From Adiantum capillus-veneris (taxonomy: Eukaryota > Streptophyta > Polypodiopsida > Polypodiales > Pteridaceae): 64,000 nucleotides of DNA. The first letter of the stretch is position 1. The number at the start of each line of letters is the position of its first letter. Below the pieces are notes generated by a model that was not told where the DNA came from, did no database searches, and was given only the letters and a program-made list of their open reading frames with translations. The stretch lies in contig CM043949.1 in the NCBI GenBank assembly GCA_014529385.2, forward strand, positions 111,331,977-111,395,976, written 5' to 3'. Made by a program: the position numbers and the translations under genes. Positions 33,317 to 44,005 of the stretch are shown piece by piece.

Positions 33317-35306
33317 TGAGTAGCGTTAAATGATAACCTTGCATTTGCACTACATTTCTACTCAAATGTATATATTTTTTATCAAAGTTTTAAACTAGTG
33401 TTCATTCTCTCTTTCCGTAATAGCCTTTTTCCATACAAACACCTTACCCCTATTAGATCTTTATGCATTTACATCATATTTCTCTCTTCATGCTGAATGT
33501 AAATAGTAAACTTAATTCTACTCTCCTAGTTTTTTTACTGCATATTCTTTTAACTAATTACCTTTACTAATTTAAATACCTATCTACATCCCATAATTTG
33601 TAAATAAATAATTTATGGGCACTTATCTTACCCATCTTCTCTCAAGGGTAGGGTTAACCTTGTAGGCCTTCCCTTCCCCACCACTATGTGACCCAAGTCT
33701 TGGATCATTTACTTGTGTTAATCAACAAATCTTAAATATAATGTATATCCCCAATAAATCAAACTTTATTGGAGCCTACCTCATTTGTTTAAGGTGGATT
33801 CCCTTTTGAAAAAAGCATGCTACACCTTAGATGCATGCTAAAGGGCCCCCTACAAGGAGACTTGGTTCAAAAGGTGTTTTGGATGCATCTTGAATGCCTT
33901 AGCTCGTGGGTATACTTGAGGAACACTCCAAAATCAGCTTAAACACTTTGAGAAGGTCAACTTTGCCTTTTACAGCACCCAATTCTGAGTTACAGGCTGA
34001 AAGTTATGGTGAAAACAACGTGCTGCGGACACTGTTACTGCAGGTCAAAGTTACAATCAGGTAAACCACAAAGGTGAAAAGTTTTCTTGACTTCTCCAAC
34101 ATTCTAAAATACCAATGGGGAGTTAAAAACCACTTGCATGTGGAGGGGTCGGCTCAAGATGCTTCCAGAGACACAACAAATAGGATGGGGACACTCTGCA
34201 GGAGCCACTGGAGGGACATCATGGTGGGGCCCACATACATTATCAACCCTTATGGAGCCTCCACGACCTAAAAGGCTATTTTTAATGAAAAAATAAGTCC
34301 TTTATTTGCATAATTGAAGGAATGGTCAAAAGGGAACCTAACTATGGTTAATTACCTACCCTAGTCAAGTTTAACCTAACCCAAGGTCTTGTATAGCTAT
34401 AAAAAGGCCCTTTGGCAAGCACAAAAATACACACACCTACTCCATTGCTACAAATAAGCTCCTCTAAGGTTAGGGAAGCCCTAATCTCTCTCTCCTCTTG
34501 TCTCCCTATCCATTTCCTAAGCTCGCTATTATAAGCGGCACCATAGAGAGAGCATCAATATGCTATTGCTACCATTCTCTTGCAAACATTTCTCTTATCA
34601 TAATCATCCCTAAATAAGGATTGTAGATTCTATATGAGAGCAAGGATATCAATTTCAATGATCTATCTCATGGTTTGATCAACAAATTGTTGCAATTGGG
34701 GTGTCGTCGTCACACTTTTGCTCTAAACGCATGTAAAATTGGTAAGCCTATCTTGGTAGCTTCTCATATTTTGTGCTCATTGGGTTGCTTGTTTGTTGAG
34801 AAAGTTTTTTGTGCACCATGGTGTCTATTTGATTGGCTTCTCTCCTTATGTTGTGTGTAAGTAAGTCTTGGGGCTGCATAGATGGAGAAGAGCTCTCTAT
34901 GCATGCCGCCTTATGCGTGTAAGTAGTCTCTTCTTTTGGGAAAGGAAAGGAGTTGTCAAGTATTTGTGCATTATGGTGTTTTGAGTTTTGAGGTTTTGTT
35001 CTTGCTTTTCTTAGAAGTATATGAGCACTAATATGGTGAAGGTCAATCTTTGCATGTGAGTTTGTGCAGTGTTCAAAGGGATTGCTTAAGGAGTGTGTGT
35101 TGAATGGTTGAAGGGCATTTTGTGTTGAAGCACATAAGGAAGGTGTGAGTGTGTGTGTGTGTGTTGTATATGGTTTGTTTTTGGTTTCCTTCTTTCTCCA
35201 TAAAAAAGAGTGGTGCCCCCTAAGAAATATGCGTGTGTAGGGTCTCACGGAGTGGTTGTCTGGTGGGAGCCTCGAGTTGAGCCCCATCTCAAAAAATCCG
35301 CTCTCA
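33317..35306 (+). repeat. 3' LTR of the Tat element
   Basis: 1990 bp, near-identical to 26211-28201. The 65-codon open frame at 34074-34271 is the same as at 26968-27165 simply because the LTRs are young. Confidence 0.95.
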
Positions 35307-35978
35307 CCATCATCCATCATCCATAGTACATACTGTTTGCAAAATAAAGATACAAAACTGACAAGCGTGAATTGATGAAAGTATATCAATGACAATTGTA
35401 CACATAGGCAAAATCACTTGATTGTTAAACTTTGCAAATGTAATAGTTACAAACCTTGTCATTATTTTAAAAATATACATGGTTTTCAAAAAGACGTATA
35501 AAAGTCGTCTCATGATACATAAGCTATGACAAAAAGAAACTAATGCTATCTATTATGGCTAAACTGACGTCGTCTAATCAGACGTCTCATCGCGTCCAAG
35601 CGGCGTATCTATCGGATTCTACAACAAAAAACAATAAGAAAGCTTTTTGTAAGTATAAACTTATAGCGACGTTTATAAAACAATACAACAAATAGAAAAG
35701 AATAAACCCTAATACTAGCCATGCCTCCGCGAGAACTTAGAATGTCCATAAGGGCGTTTAAGCCCTTCCTGCCTACGTACTCACGCTCGTACGGTGTGGG
35801 ATAACATCCTGTCATCGACCACTGTCAAAACATACAAAGAATCCATTATCTTAGAATTTAAAAACCCATATAACCCTAAACTATCAAACATAGACAGCAA
35901 TGCGAAAACACTTACAAAATCGGCCTCAAATGATGCCCACCCGCCGCTCCCCAAGTGGTGCGAGCTCCCTGCCTCTAC
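35307..35978 (-). other. CACTA 3' gene flank
   Basis: Follows the TnpA-like exon. A short minus-strand frame at 35815-35609 could be a last exon but has no recognisable motif. Contains GCGTC/TAGCGACG-like words (35570-35690), which may be stray subterminal motifs. Confidence 0.45.
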
Positions 35979-36893
35979 TCACGCTTTGGATGCCTCCTTT
36001 TGTTGCTTCCACTTGTCGGGATTCTCGCGCGCTGCTTTCTTCGCATTCTTCCAATCTTCTTTGGCCAGCCAATCTGGTCTGGTCCACCCATGCTTGATTT
36101 CTTTTTGCACTTTGGAACGCGTGTGCTTGCAGTATTCGCGCATTCGAACCTTCATCACATCTTCATTGAAGCGGTCATCTCGTGTTGGAACGGGAAGCTC
36201 GTCATGAAGCATGCTGATGACTCTGTCTTTTAAATCATTCGGCACTTCACTCCAAGTGTTTAGTATGTAGTGTCTAAACACCTAAGATCAAAGACTGCGC
36301 ATGCACGAAATCACCTTCTTGCCTTCATCATCCAAGATGATGCCGCCGCTGAAGTCGATGTAGTAAGGCAAGCCCTCTCTCCGCTGACGCGTGAACCTGG
36401 GTGTCCCGACAGGGGTCTCTAGCGGCGTGTCGACGGGGGTACGGACGTCAGGTATCTCCACTGGAGTTTGAGCCCCGAAGCAAGGAGTGCCCACTGGAGT
36501 GACTCCTGGAGGAGTTGCTAGTGGTGTGTAGCTACTAGGAACGGCAGTCAGCCGTGCAAAACTTGGTGTCGATGGCGATGCCGTGGCTGGTGTCGGGACG
36601 GGCAAAGAAGGGGAGGGTAAAAAGCCTCGTCGAACACGAGGCGGTGTCGAAGCATCGGCGGCGGCATCCCCACAACAACCACCACTAGAGCACCGGCGCC
36701 TATACGAGTGTGAAGATCGTCTCGTCGACACCGAAGCTTCGGAGCGTGCTGAGGATTCCGAAACAAAGAGAGGTGCGGATGGAGTAGGAACGCGCGATGG
36801 TGCGCCAGAGCGATGACGCTCCACGTACCACTGTCTCTGCTGGGGTGACAAAGAAGAAAGAAACTCCTCATCATCCATACTTGCATTAAACAC
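35979..36893 (-). pseudogene. tnpA: TnpA-like (plant transposase Ptta/En/Spm) protein
   Basis: Minus strand. 36893-36288: N-terminal 201 residues starting from Met, with a Ser/Arg-rich stretch (RSSHSYRRRCSS), then a Thr-Pro repeat (TPVGTP, TPVEIP, TPVDTP, TPVGTP) and YYIDFSGGIILDD. 36281-35979 continues in the same frame after two stops (an intron or decay): FRHYILNTWSEVPNDLKD, then MREYCKHTRSKVQKEI and RPDWLAKEDWKNAK, the recognisable En/Spm transposase_24-type block. TnpA-type proteins bind the subterminal repeats and help transposition. It lies downstream of the TNP2 gene in the same orientation, as in other CACTA elements. Confidence 0.7.
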
Positions 36894-36944
36894 ACGAACG
36901 TTTAAACTTAATATTGAATGAATGGAGTAGAAAACATGGACAAG

Positions 36945-36949
<5 letters not shown>

Positions 36950-37021
<72 letters not shown>
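36950..37021. repeat. (AG)n microsatellite
   Basis: About 72 bp of AG between the TNP2-side and TnpA-side genes; a second tract lies at 37194-37276. Confidence 0.97.
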
Positions 37022-37024
<3 letters not shown>

Positions 37025-37186
37025 GAGGAGGTGATCGTCGTCCCTGCTTGTGAGAACATACCTAGAGCATACGTACTTGGAGTGTACGCAAAGACCATTA
37101 AATACAATGACGCAATGATGCGTTCTTCTTCTATTCAACTTGAGTGATGGAAGAGGCAAGTCGATAATGCGGAATTTTCAATCGAA

Positions 37187-37193
<7 letters not shown>

Positions 37194-37276
<83 letters not shown>
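37194..37276. repeat. (AG)n microsatellite
   Basis: About 83 bp of AG. Frames such as 37140-37481 are artefacts of this tract. Confidence 0.97.
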
Positions 37277-37277
<1 letters not shown>

Positions 37278-37446
37278 ACAATCAAATCTTGCAGTCGAAA
37301 AACCAGGTGGTGGAGCTGCAAGTGGCCATGGATTGCCCAGGATGTGAGCGCAAAATCAAAAGAGCATTATACAACATGGAAGGTACTTAGAGAGCCAGAG
37401 TTTTTACAAAACGTAGAAAATTTTTTCAAATACAATATTTATGGCT

Positions 37447-38149
37447 TTAAGAGATCTCTCTCTTATCCTCGCATAGCTTAGCATAACTTCCTATATCTAT
37501 ATAGAGCTCTCCGTTTAAACAGATGTCCTCTGTTTCATTTTGTAGATCCTCTGCATGCATCCCATAGAGAGTAGCAGCTTGATGTTCGTATGGCACCACC
37601 TCAACGACTTCTGAATGAGCATCTTCTCCGATCTCCTCCATTGATGCCACTGTGATTGGCACATGGTAGCCTTTATACGTCCGTGCATTACGAGGGGCTA
37701 CCTCTATTACGTACCACCAGTTTGATGCAGACTTTTTAGGATGAAATATCACCTGCCAGAGCCACATAACTTACATGAGAGCTTCCAAGCACATAAATTC
37801 TAAAATGGGATGTTAACTATTTACATACTTACTTGTTCACAATGCTCGGGTAGTATGAAAGTTTCTCTTAGGTCAGTCCATTTCTTAGTTGAATCCACCT
37901 CAAGAAAACAAGACTCTCCTCTACGCACAGTAGCGTTGCAACCCTCCATGATTATCTTGGACCATTGCACGTCGAACAAGTCGACAAAAATCCTCTATAA
38001 TCGATCCTCAAAATCTCTTGTAGCGTGCCGAAGTAAGTGAGTTCCACCACCACAGGATCTGCATCAGAGGACCGTCGTCGACTAAACTGTTCAAATTTTG
38101 CCACGATTCCACAATCTTGAGTAAAACGCTTTTTGTCGATCCGTTCCAC
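37447..38149 (-). pseudogene. TNP2 gene 3' part, DUF4216-like
   Basis: Minus strand, two or three pieces. 38149-37952 plus the following frame reads TQDCGIVAKFEQF, then VELTYFGTLQEILRIDYRGF and a stretch ending FILPEHCEQV; 37767-37447 reads VIFHPKKSASNWWYVIEVAPR. The order (short-range YYG.I..I..LDY, then a region about filaments of Ser/Lys, then WYVV) matches the DUF4216 domain found at the C-terminal side of TNP2-type transposases. About 30-50 bp between pieces may be an intron. Confidence 0.65.
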
Positions 38150-38293
38150 CCTAAAATGTCGACCTTTACACCATGCTACTGTGTATGACTTATACTACAA
38201 CCAACAAAGATTAGGAGTGGCCGTTCAAACATCTAGAAAGTCACTAGTCGTACATTGCAAACTTACCTTGGTCGCGCAACCCCGAGAGTACTC

Positions 38294-39067
38294 TCACTCT
38301 TCCTCGGTCACTTCTTCACTGCACTGTTGTGCGCTTTTCAATTGGTTGTGCAACCATCTTAAGCTCATGAATGTTGGTAGGCTCTCTAGACCCGTCGGAT
38401 AGTGCATCGGTGGTCGTCTTCCCCGTCTCCACTCGATGCGTACCCTTTGTCGCTCTTGCTTTGCATCCTCATATTGTGAAATCCACTTTTGCATCATTAG
38501 ATTGTGAAGCATGCAAAATCGGTTGATTTTAGCCTCTAGATCTTCCGTCATCTTCTTCTCAACACCGAGATTGCACATGACAATCCCAGATATGCGCTCA
38601 TCATCTATGGTTCGCCATAGCGTATCCTGGGCTTTATCAAATCCGTCTAGCCACTCTCCAATGTACACTAGGGACTTTGATACCAGCCAACCTTCTGCCA
38701 TGCTACCCTCCGGACGTGCCTTCTGACGCACATATCCCTTGAGCATTTTCATGAAACGTTCTAAAAAGAACATCCATCTGGAATATACTGTGCCAGCTAT
38801 TTCCACCTCATCAACTATGTGAACAAGAAGATGCACCTGAATGGTTAGCATGGTAGTAGGAAAATTTTTCTCAAACATGCACACAACCTCCGTAGCATTT
38901 AGTTCGGCGAATGGTATAAAGTCTACGTAGATCTCCTTTTGTGAAATCCATTGCACCAACTTTGCAAGTTTGTAGATTGTGTTGCGGACGTCAAGAGACA
39001 AACATCCCTCAATGGCAACCGGTAAAATAAACTGCAAAACACGTGCAGCAATGATATTAAAGTCCAC
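38294..39067 (-). pseudogene. TNP2 transposase, DUF4218-like part
   Basis: Minus-strand 257-codon frame. The central segment PTTMLTIQVHLLVHIVDEVEIAG, VYSRWMFFLERFMKMLKGYV and RPEGSMAEGWL is the hallmark of DUF4218, which follows the TNP2 core in CACTA transposases. A basic tail follows (KQERQRVRIEWRRGRR). It probably joins to 39602-39108 upstream by a short intron around 39070-39107. Confidence 0.85.
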
Positions 39068-39107
39068 ACACGAATTTGTTACACAATTCCCACTATGATA
39101 TATTCCA

Positions 39108-39602
39108 CTATGAGCATACCTGACACATTTTATGCCAGTCGTGTGACTTCAAACCGGTAAGCTTTCCTTCTTTAGTAAAACACGTTCGGAGCGAGTGCAT
39201 TACGCCAGTGGGGGTCCGCAAAGATTGAATGGTCTCTTTTAATTTGCATTCTTGGGCTCCTGTGAAAATCCATGGTGCTTTAGGGAGTTTTATCGATCCA
39301 TAGGATGCTGTTTGCGGCCAATATTGCTCCATACGATCCACATTTCTAGGGTCAACCCTGGCTCCCAAAGTATCTTTCTTGCCAGTCAGATGATCCCATA
39401 GTAGATTACCCACATTCTTGAATATGTGCATTGGATCGAGCAAGTGATTGATCATGAGTCGAGGCCAGTATGGTAACTCGTACCATAGAGATAGTCTCTT
39501 CATCCCTGGGGACAATCTGTCATCACACATCTCCTTCTGCTCTAATCGTGCTTGTGCAGACATCCTCGGTGGCTCTCTTCCCAAAAATCCATCACATAAC
39601 AC
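39108..39602 (-). pseudogene. TNP2 transposase, middle part
   Basis: Minus-strand frame with MKRLSLWYELPYWPRLMINH, LLDPMHIFKNVGNLLWDHL and GLKSHDWHKMCQ. These correspond to the conserved D-P/V-MHI..N and LKSHD.H blocks of TNP2. The Met at 39602 is internal to the protein. Confidence 0.85.
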
Positions 39603-40572
39603 ATGATTCTATGGAAGGTACGCTTGATGACCTTCGTAGATTTGCTTCTTCAATGAGGGCGCCCTACGTGCATTCAGTCTAGGTCCACATGTGACACATT
39701 CTCTATATCCGCTTGTTTGAAGCCCTGCATGTTTACACATGATAATAGATCATCTTGAGAAAAACCAAGATTTATAGTGTCTGAGTGAGGAGTGTAAATA
39801 GATCACCTTAGCATTCTGTTAGTCCGGGATAGTCATGCATGGTCTACATTAGAATGCCTATGATCAAAGCATTCCGTCGACCTGTGTGTCGGCTCATATC
39901 CACCACTTCTATGTCAATCCACAATTGTTGTAGATCTTCCAATAGTGGACGAAGATACACATCCATATTCTTCACTTTATATCACCCCGGCACAATCAAG
40001 CTTAGCCATAGGTGCCCCTTCTTCATAGTCAACCACGGGGGAATGTTGTAGTTGACGATGACAACGGGCCATACACTGTAAGATGTTGATCTTTGACCAA
40101 ATGGATTTACGCCATCCATAGCCAGGCCTAAACGCAAATTTCGAGCTTCCCTGGAAAAATCCGACCATGTTCCATCTATATGTTTCCAAGCTATGTAATA
40201 TGCAGGAATCCGTAGCACACCATCCGAAGATTTATTCTCCTCATGCCATGATGCTAGGGCGGCCATGGACTTACATTCGAAGAAATGCTTGATGCGAGGA
40301 AGCAGAGGAAAATTTCGCAAAACCTTTTGTGGAATTTTTGTTCCGTGGAGATCTACTTGATATCTCTCGGAATCACATTTCGGACACCTCTCCATGTCTA
40401 TGTATTCCCCTCTAAAAAGAATGCAATCATTAGGACAAGCATGGATCGAATTGTAATCCATCCCCAAGTTTTGCAAAATCTTTCTTGCTTCCTCTTGGGA
40501 ATCTGGCATCACATTATCAGTTGGTAGTATGTGCTCTTTGAGCAATCCACACAACATAAAAATACGGTACAA
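39603..40572 (-). pseudogene. tnp2: TNP2 transposase, core
   Basis: 40572-39982 holds the TNP2 signature: LGMDYNSIHACPNDCILF, RCPKCDSERY, FPLLPRIKHFF, DGVLRIPAYYIAWKH, LRLGLAMDGVNPFGQ and the SYSVWPVVIVNYNIPPWL block. The frame then continues (KVKNMDVYLRPLLEDLQQLW, then TMHDYPGLT) to about 39820 with stops, including TAG where TGG or CAG would fit. Family knowledge: this is the catalytic transposase that cuts the element ends. Disrupted here. Confidence 0.9.
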
Positions 40573-40638
40573 TTGTCTAAAAATCTATCAGATCATTATA
40601 CATTTAGAGTTTTATTAAAGTAAACTAATTGTAATAGA

Positions 40639-41248
40639 TCACATGAAAAGCGCTGTAACGCTAGTGTCACTCCATCCAAACTTTGCCTGCATGTTGAGAA
40701 GAACCAGGAGCGCTTTAAATCTAGACACATGTGCTCCATTATACAATGGCGTATCGGCTTCACTTTTCATATCATCATAGATAAGCCTTTCTGAATCCAT
40801 GATCGTCTCGATCATTTCATCAATCTCGGGCTCAAACATTGCCTCGTTGGGAATGTGGTCTGCATGATCATCCCCTGAGCTTTCAGAGGCTACATCTTGT
40901 GGCCTCACATATGCTGCTTGACCAAAGCGCCTGCAAACATGTCTATTGGATTGCAAGATTTTTGTATGTTGGTGGCCAGCGTCAGAGTCCGACGAGTTAT
41001 AATTGGCAACAACTCGATCTATGATAGATGGATCGAACTCGCCAGATTCGCGAATGTGCTGCAAAGAAACGCGTCTTGTCCGTCGCACAACATGCTTGCA
41101 TTGATTACAAGGACATAAGATCCTCGTTGACGGCCCCACATCCTCGTTTCGGTTGGACGGCCCCACATCCTCGTCACTACTCATAATGAGGGAAAAAATC
41201 TTATAACCTGGACAACAAATTAAATCTTCTATTGGCATTCTTCGTCTT

Positions 41249-41289
<41 letters not shown>

Positions 41290-41337
41290 CACACTATAAA
41301 CTACCTCACATTCTCTAGTCATGTCCAATCCCCGCAC
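40639..41337 (-). pseudogene. TNP2 N-terminal part with transposase-associated domain
   Basis: The first ~20 codons run across a (CT)n tract and are doubtful; a better start lies near 41184 (MSSDEDVGPS). Residues ILCPCNQCKHVVRR...SLQHIRESGEFD match the Cys-pair of the transposase-associated domain. The end (DTPLYNGAHVSRFKALLVLLNMQAKF..SDTSVTALF) matches the start of TNP2. An intron of about 60 bp probably joins it to 40572. Confidence 0.75.
41252..41286. repeat. (TC)n microsatellite
   Basis: About 35 bp, at the start of the TNP2 open frame. Confidence 0.95.
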
Positions 41338-41692
41338 ACCTCAATCTAGAGGTGCACGGAGATCAGAACAACCGGGTTGTAATCTCGTCTTTATTGGTCA
41401 ATGCCTATATTTGTGGGTACAAGAAATCTACATACCCACGTCTACATGATAGTGCATGTAGTGGACAAAACCCCTTTGCCTCTTCTCTAGCTGTAGCATT
41501 TCACAGCATCTTAACATCTTTTCACAGTAGATATTTTCACCGTTCGTCTAACTCTAATTTTTTTACCGTAATCTCAAAGTTAGACTCTAATATAAAAACT
41601 CAATCCAAAATCTTATCTTAAATCTAACCGAATTGAACATGTGGTGATTCGCTCCATTGAAGGGTAAAAGACATACCAATGGGGCTACTAGC

Positions 41693-42013
41693 TGTGTAGA
41701 TGTGAATGGGTCTCACATATACAAATACTCCAATGCAAGAGTTTAATACTAGCTTTGATGGAACAAAATCCTCCTCGAAACTGGTCCCAGCTGCCACTCC
41801 CGTCTTGATGCAAACTCTTGCTGCGTCACTTTGCTGCAACCGCCTGTCTGGATTGGTCGTCCCCTCCTCCTTGGGGAGTGGCGGTGGCTGGGCCAGCTTC
41901 GAGGAGGATTTTGTCCCATCACCTGCGTCATGGATCGACGGGGTGGAAAGGTGAGAGTATTAAACTCTTGCATTGAAGTATTTCTATATGTGAGGCCCAT
42001 TCACATCTACACA
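41693..42013. repeat. Long inverted repeat (foldback/MITE-like)
   Basis: Left arm 41693-41801, right arm 41873-42013, loop 41802-41872. TGTGTAGATGTGAATGGG...CAAGAGTTTAATACT pairs with its inverse near 41957-42013; ACAAAATCCTCCTCGAA pairs with TTCGAGGAGGATTTTGT; CCACTCCC pairs with GGGGAGTGG. The right arm has ~30 extra bases. Transcripts would fold into a ~100-bp stem. Confidence 0.88.
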
Positions 42014-42279
42014 ATTGTTGTATGCGGCCCATCACTTGCTTCCCCTCAGGGGTCATAATGGTCTCATTGGACATACGATTGATGAGGTAGGCGTATCACT
42101 TTGGCATGTCCCTCCCCTGAACTATAGCAACCCTGTCTGATGAATGCTCATCATCCATGCCTCTAGGTGACCCCGACGCAGTGTTCGAATCACTCCTAAG
42201 CATCTCCGACGCAGTGATTGAGACACCGACCACTCTCAAACGCGTAGGCAGTATAATCCTTCGGTGTACTCAAAATAAA

Positions 42280-42672
42280 CATAAATCTAATCTAATCTAA
42301 CTTAAATAAAGTTAAATCTAATATAACCTAAATCTAAATCTAACCTTATCTTAAATGATAAAAAGAGGAAAATGGTATAACCTTTCTATCACCCAAGTGT
42401 GGTAGATTGGTTATGCTATTTCCCTCTTCAATAACAAGTAAATAACGTAAATCAACCTAAATCTAATCTAATATAACGTAACTCTAAATCTAACGTAAAT
42501 AAACCTAAATAAACCTAAATCTAATCTAATATAACGTAAATTTAATTAATCTAGCATAAATAAACCTAAATCTAATCAAACGTAAATCTAATTAAAAATA
42601 AACCTAAATCTAATCTAATTTAACTTAAATAAACCTAAATCTAATTTAACGTAAGTCTACATCTAACCTAAT
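42280..42672. repeat. CCTAAATCTAAT-type minisatellite
   Basis: Degenerate units AACCTAAATCTAATCTAA with ATAACGTAAA variants at 42280-42355 and 42438-42672. The two blocks flank a piece of the SINE-like repeat. Telomere-like in composition but not the plant telomere unit CCCTAAA. Confidence 0.85.
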
Positions 42673-43130
42673 CTTTAACGTCTTTTGGGATAGTTTCCTA
42701 CGATGTTAAAACTCTCTTCTTCTTGTGTGTGTATGTGTGTGTGTGGGTGTGTGTGTGCCAATAAAAAGAGAAAAATGGTATAACCTTTCTATCACCCAAG
42801 TGTGGTAGATTGGTTATGCCATTTCCCTCTTGAATAATAGGTTTTGAGTTCAACTCCTCGTCGGCTAGATCTTTAGGTCTCTTTAATTAGTTTTCTACGA
42901 CGTTAAATTAAACTCTCTTCTTCTCGGGTGTGGCGTGTGTGGGTGTGTGTGCACGCCAATAAAAAAAGGAGAAAAATGGTATAACTTTTCTATCACCGAA
43001 GTGTGATAGATTAGTTATGCCATTTCCCTCATGAATAACAGGTCTTGAGTTCAACTCCTGTCGACTAGATCTTTAAGGTCTCTTGGGATAGTTTCCTACG
43101 ATGTTAAGACTCTCTTCTTCTTCTTCTTCT
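42356..43130 (+). repeat. Three tandem copies of a tRNA-like (SINE-like) repeat
   Basis: Copies start at about 42356, 42760 and 42961 with AAAATGGTATAAC...TTTCTATCACC. Copies 2 and 3 carry GAGTTCAACTCCT, close to a Pol III B box, and all end TTTCCTACGATGTTAA..CTCTCTTCTTCTT. Copy 1 is split by the CCTAAAT minisatellite (42438-42672). A tRNA-derived SINE is a reasonable reading but a full A box is not clear. Confidence 0.5.
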
Positions 43131-43133
43131 TCT

Positions 43134-43183
<50 letters not shown>

Positions 43184-43190
43184 AACACAA

Positions 43191-43227
<37 letters not shown>

Positions 43228-43420
43228 GAGAGAGAAAGAGGGGAAGGGAACATGAGAGTGAGGAGAGGAAAGGAGCATACCTTGCTCTCCCTCCTCTCCT
43301 CGTGAGTGTGTGTGTGTGTGGAGAAGAAAGAGAGAGAGAGGGAGAGCGCATGTTACCTTGCTCGCTTGAGCGCGCGCCGAAAACTCAGATCTGAGATCTG
43401 AGTTTTCGGACATTCTCGGT
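43131..43420. repeat. Mixed (CT)n, (GT)n, (GA)n block
   Basis: Simple dinucleotide tracts: CT 43139-43180, GT about 43191-43210, GA 43211-43240 and further. It ends in the palindrome CTCAGATCTGAGATCTGAG near 43383-43401. Confidence 0.9.
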
Positions 43421-43429
43421 TATTTTTTT

Positions 43430-43571
43430 AGCCCTGACGGTGTCGCTATGAGCGTCGCTAAGTTACTTATAATTTAACGACGCCCATAGCGACGCCTATA
43501 GCGACGCCGTGGTTTTCCACATTCGAGCGTCGCATTGCGAGCATCGCTACTATTAAGTACCTCTTGTAGTG
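43430..43571. repeat. CACTA subterminal array and terminal repeat, right
   Basis: GTCGCTATGAGCGTCGCTAAG, TAGCGACGCC and related words, then the terminal CCTCTTGTAGTG. Mirrors the left end. Confidence 0.88.
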
Positions 43572-43574
43572 AAT

Positions 43575-43985
43575 GAAAAAACGTAAAATTTGCAATCCCT
43601 AACATCACATTGCATTGCATCAACATAGCATAGCATTACATTGCATCTTGGTGGGATATCTACACAATTCTACACATCTCTAGATTCTAGGGAGGTTGAG
43701 AATACCACCTTAATTACCTTTCCGTTGAAGATCAATTGGATGGTCGATTGCTCCAATCCTTCATAGCTCATTAGTAAGCTAGCAAGAATTAGTCAAATTA
43801 GCAAAGGGTTAGTGAGAAATTAGTGTGTGTAAACACACAATTGGCAAGATATGGTCACACATTAGGGAATTATGAATACAATTTCATGCACACACATTCA
43901 AAATCCACAAAAACATATACACACAAGTAAAATTAGTGAGGGAACGCATTCGTTTATGCCACAATTACACTAGCGTAGGACATCG
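43575..43985 (-). other. Leader of the RT-less element next to the primer site
   Basis: Non-coding on the element strand; contains ACACAC-rich words like those left of the CACTA at 25380-25690, consistent with one leader split by the insertion. Confidence 0.6.
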
Positions 43986-44003
43986 TCCCTGGCAACGGCG
44001 CCA
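43986..44003 (-). other. Primer-binding site, tRNA-Asp type
   Basis: Element strand TGGCGCCGTTGCCAGGGA, two bases after the 5' LTR. It is the complement of the plant tRNA-Asp 3' end (…CCCCGGCAACGGCGCCA) with one visible mismatch. Confidence 0.88.
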
Positions 44004-44005
44004 AA

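Larger units (their letters stand above)
26211..35306 (+). mobile_element. Tat-type Ty3/gypsy element, 9.1 kb, young
   Basis: Plus-strand element with LTRs 26211-28201 (1991 bp) and 33317-35306 (1990 bp) that look almost identical by eye, so the insertion is recent. Order: LTR, primer site, gag, RT, degenerate RNase H, archaeal-type RNase H, integrase, polypurine tract, LTR. The second RNase H places it in the Tat lineage. Flanks share CCAT, but because the target lies in CCATCAT repeats the duplication cannot be fixed. One frameshift (about 29235) and one TGA (32067) interrupt the coding region, and a protease domain is not visible. Confidence 0.93.
25769..43571 (-). mobile_element. CACTA (En/Spm) DNA transposon with nested gypsy
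   Basis: Ends CACTACAAGAGG (25769-25780) and its inverse CCTCTTGTAGTG (43560-43571) form the terminal inverted repeats. The 3-bp target duplication AAT lies at 25766-25768 and 43572-43574. Both ends carry arrays of a GCGTCGCTATAAG-type subterminal motif. Inside, on the minus strand, are a TNP2-type transposase gene (41337 to about 37447) and a TnpA-like gene (36893 to about 35979). Without the gypsy element it is about 8.7 kb. The transposase frames are disrupted. Confidence 0.95.

Noticed and set aside
42280-42672. Interstitial telomere
   Set aside because: The units are CCTAAATCTAA-like and do not match the plant telomere repeat CCCTAAA in tandem.
42760-43060. tRNA genes
   Set aside because: A B-box-like word is present, but no full cloverleaf or anticodon arm could be drawn.
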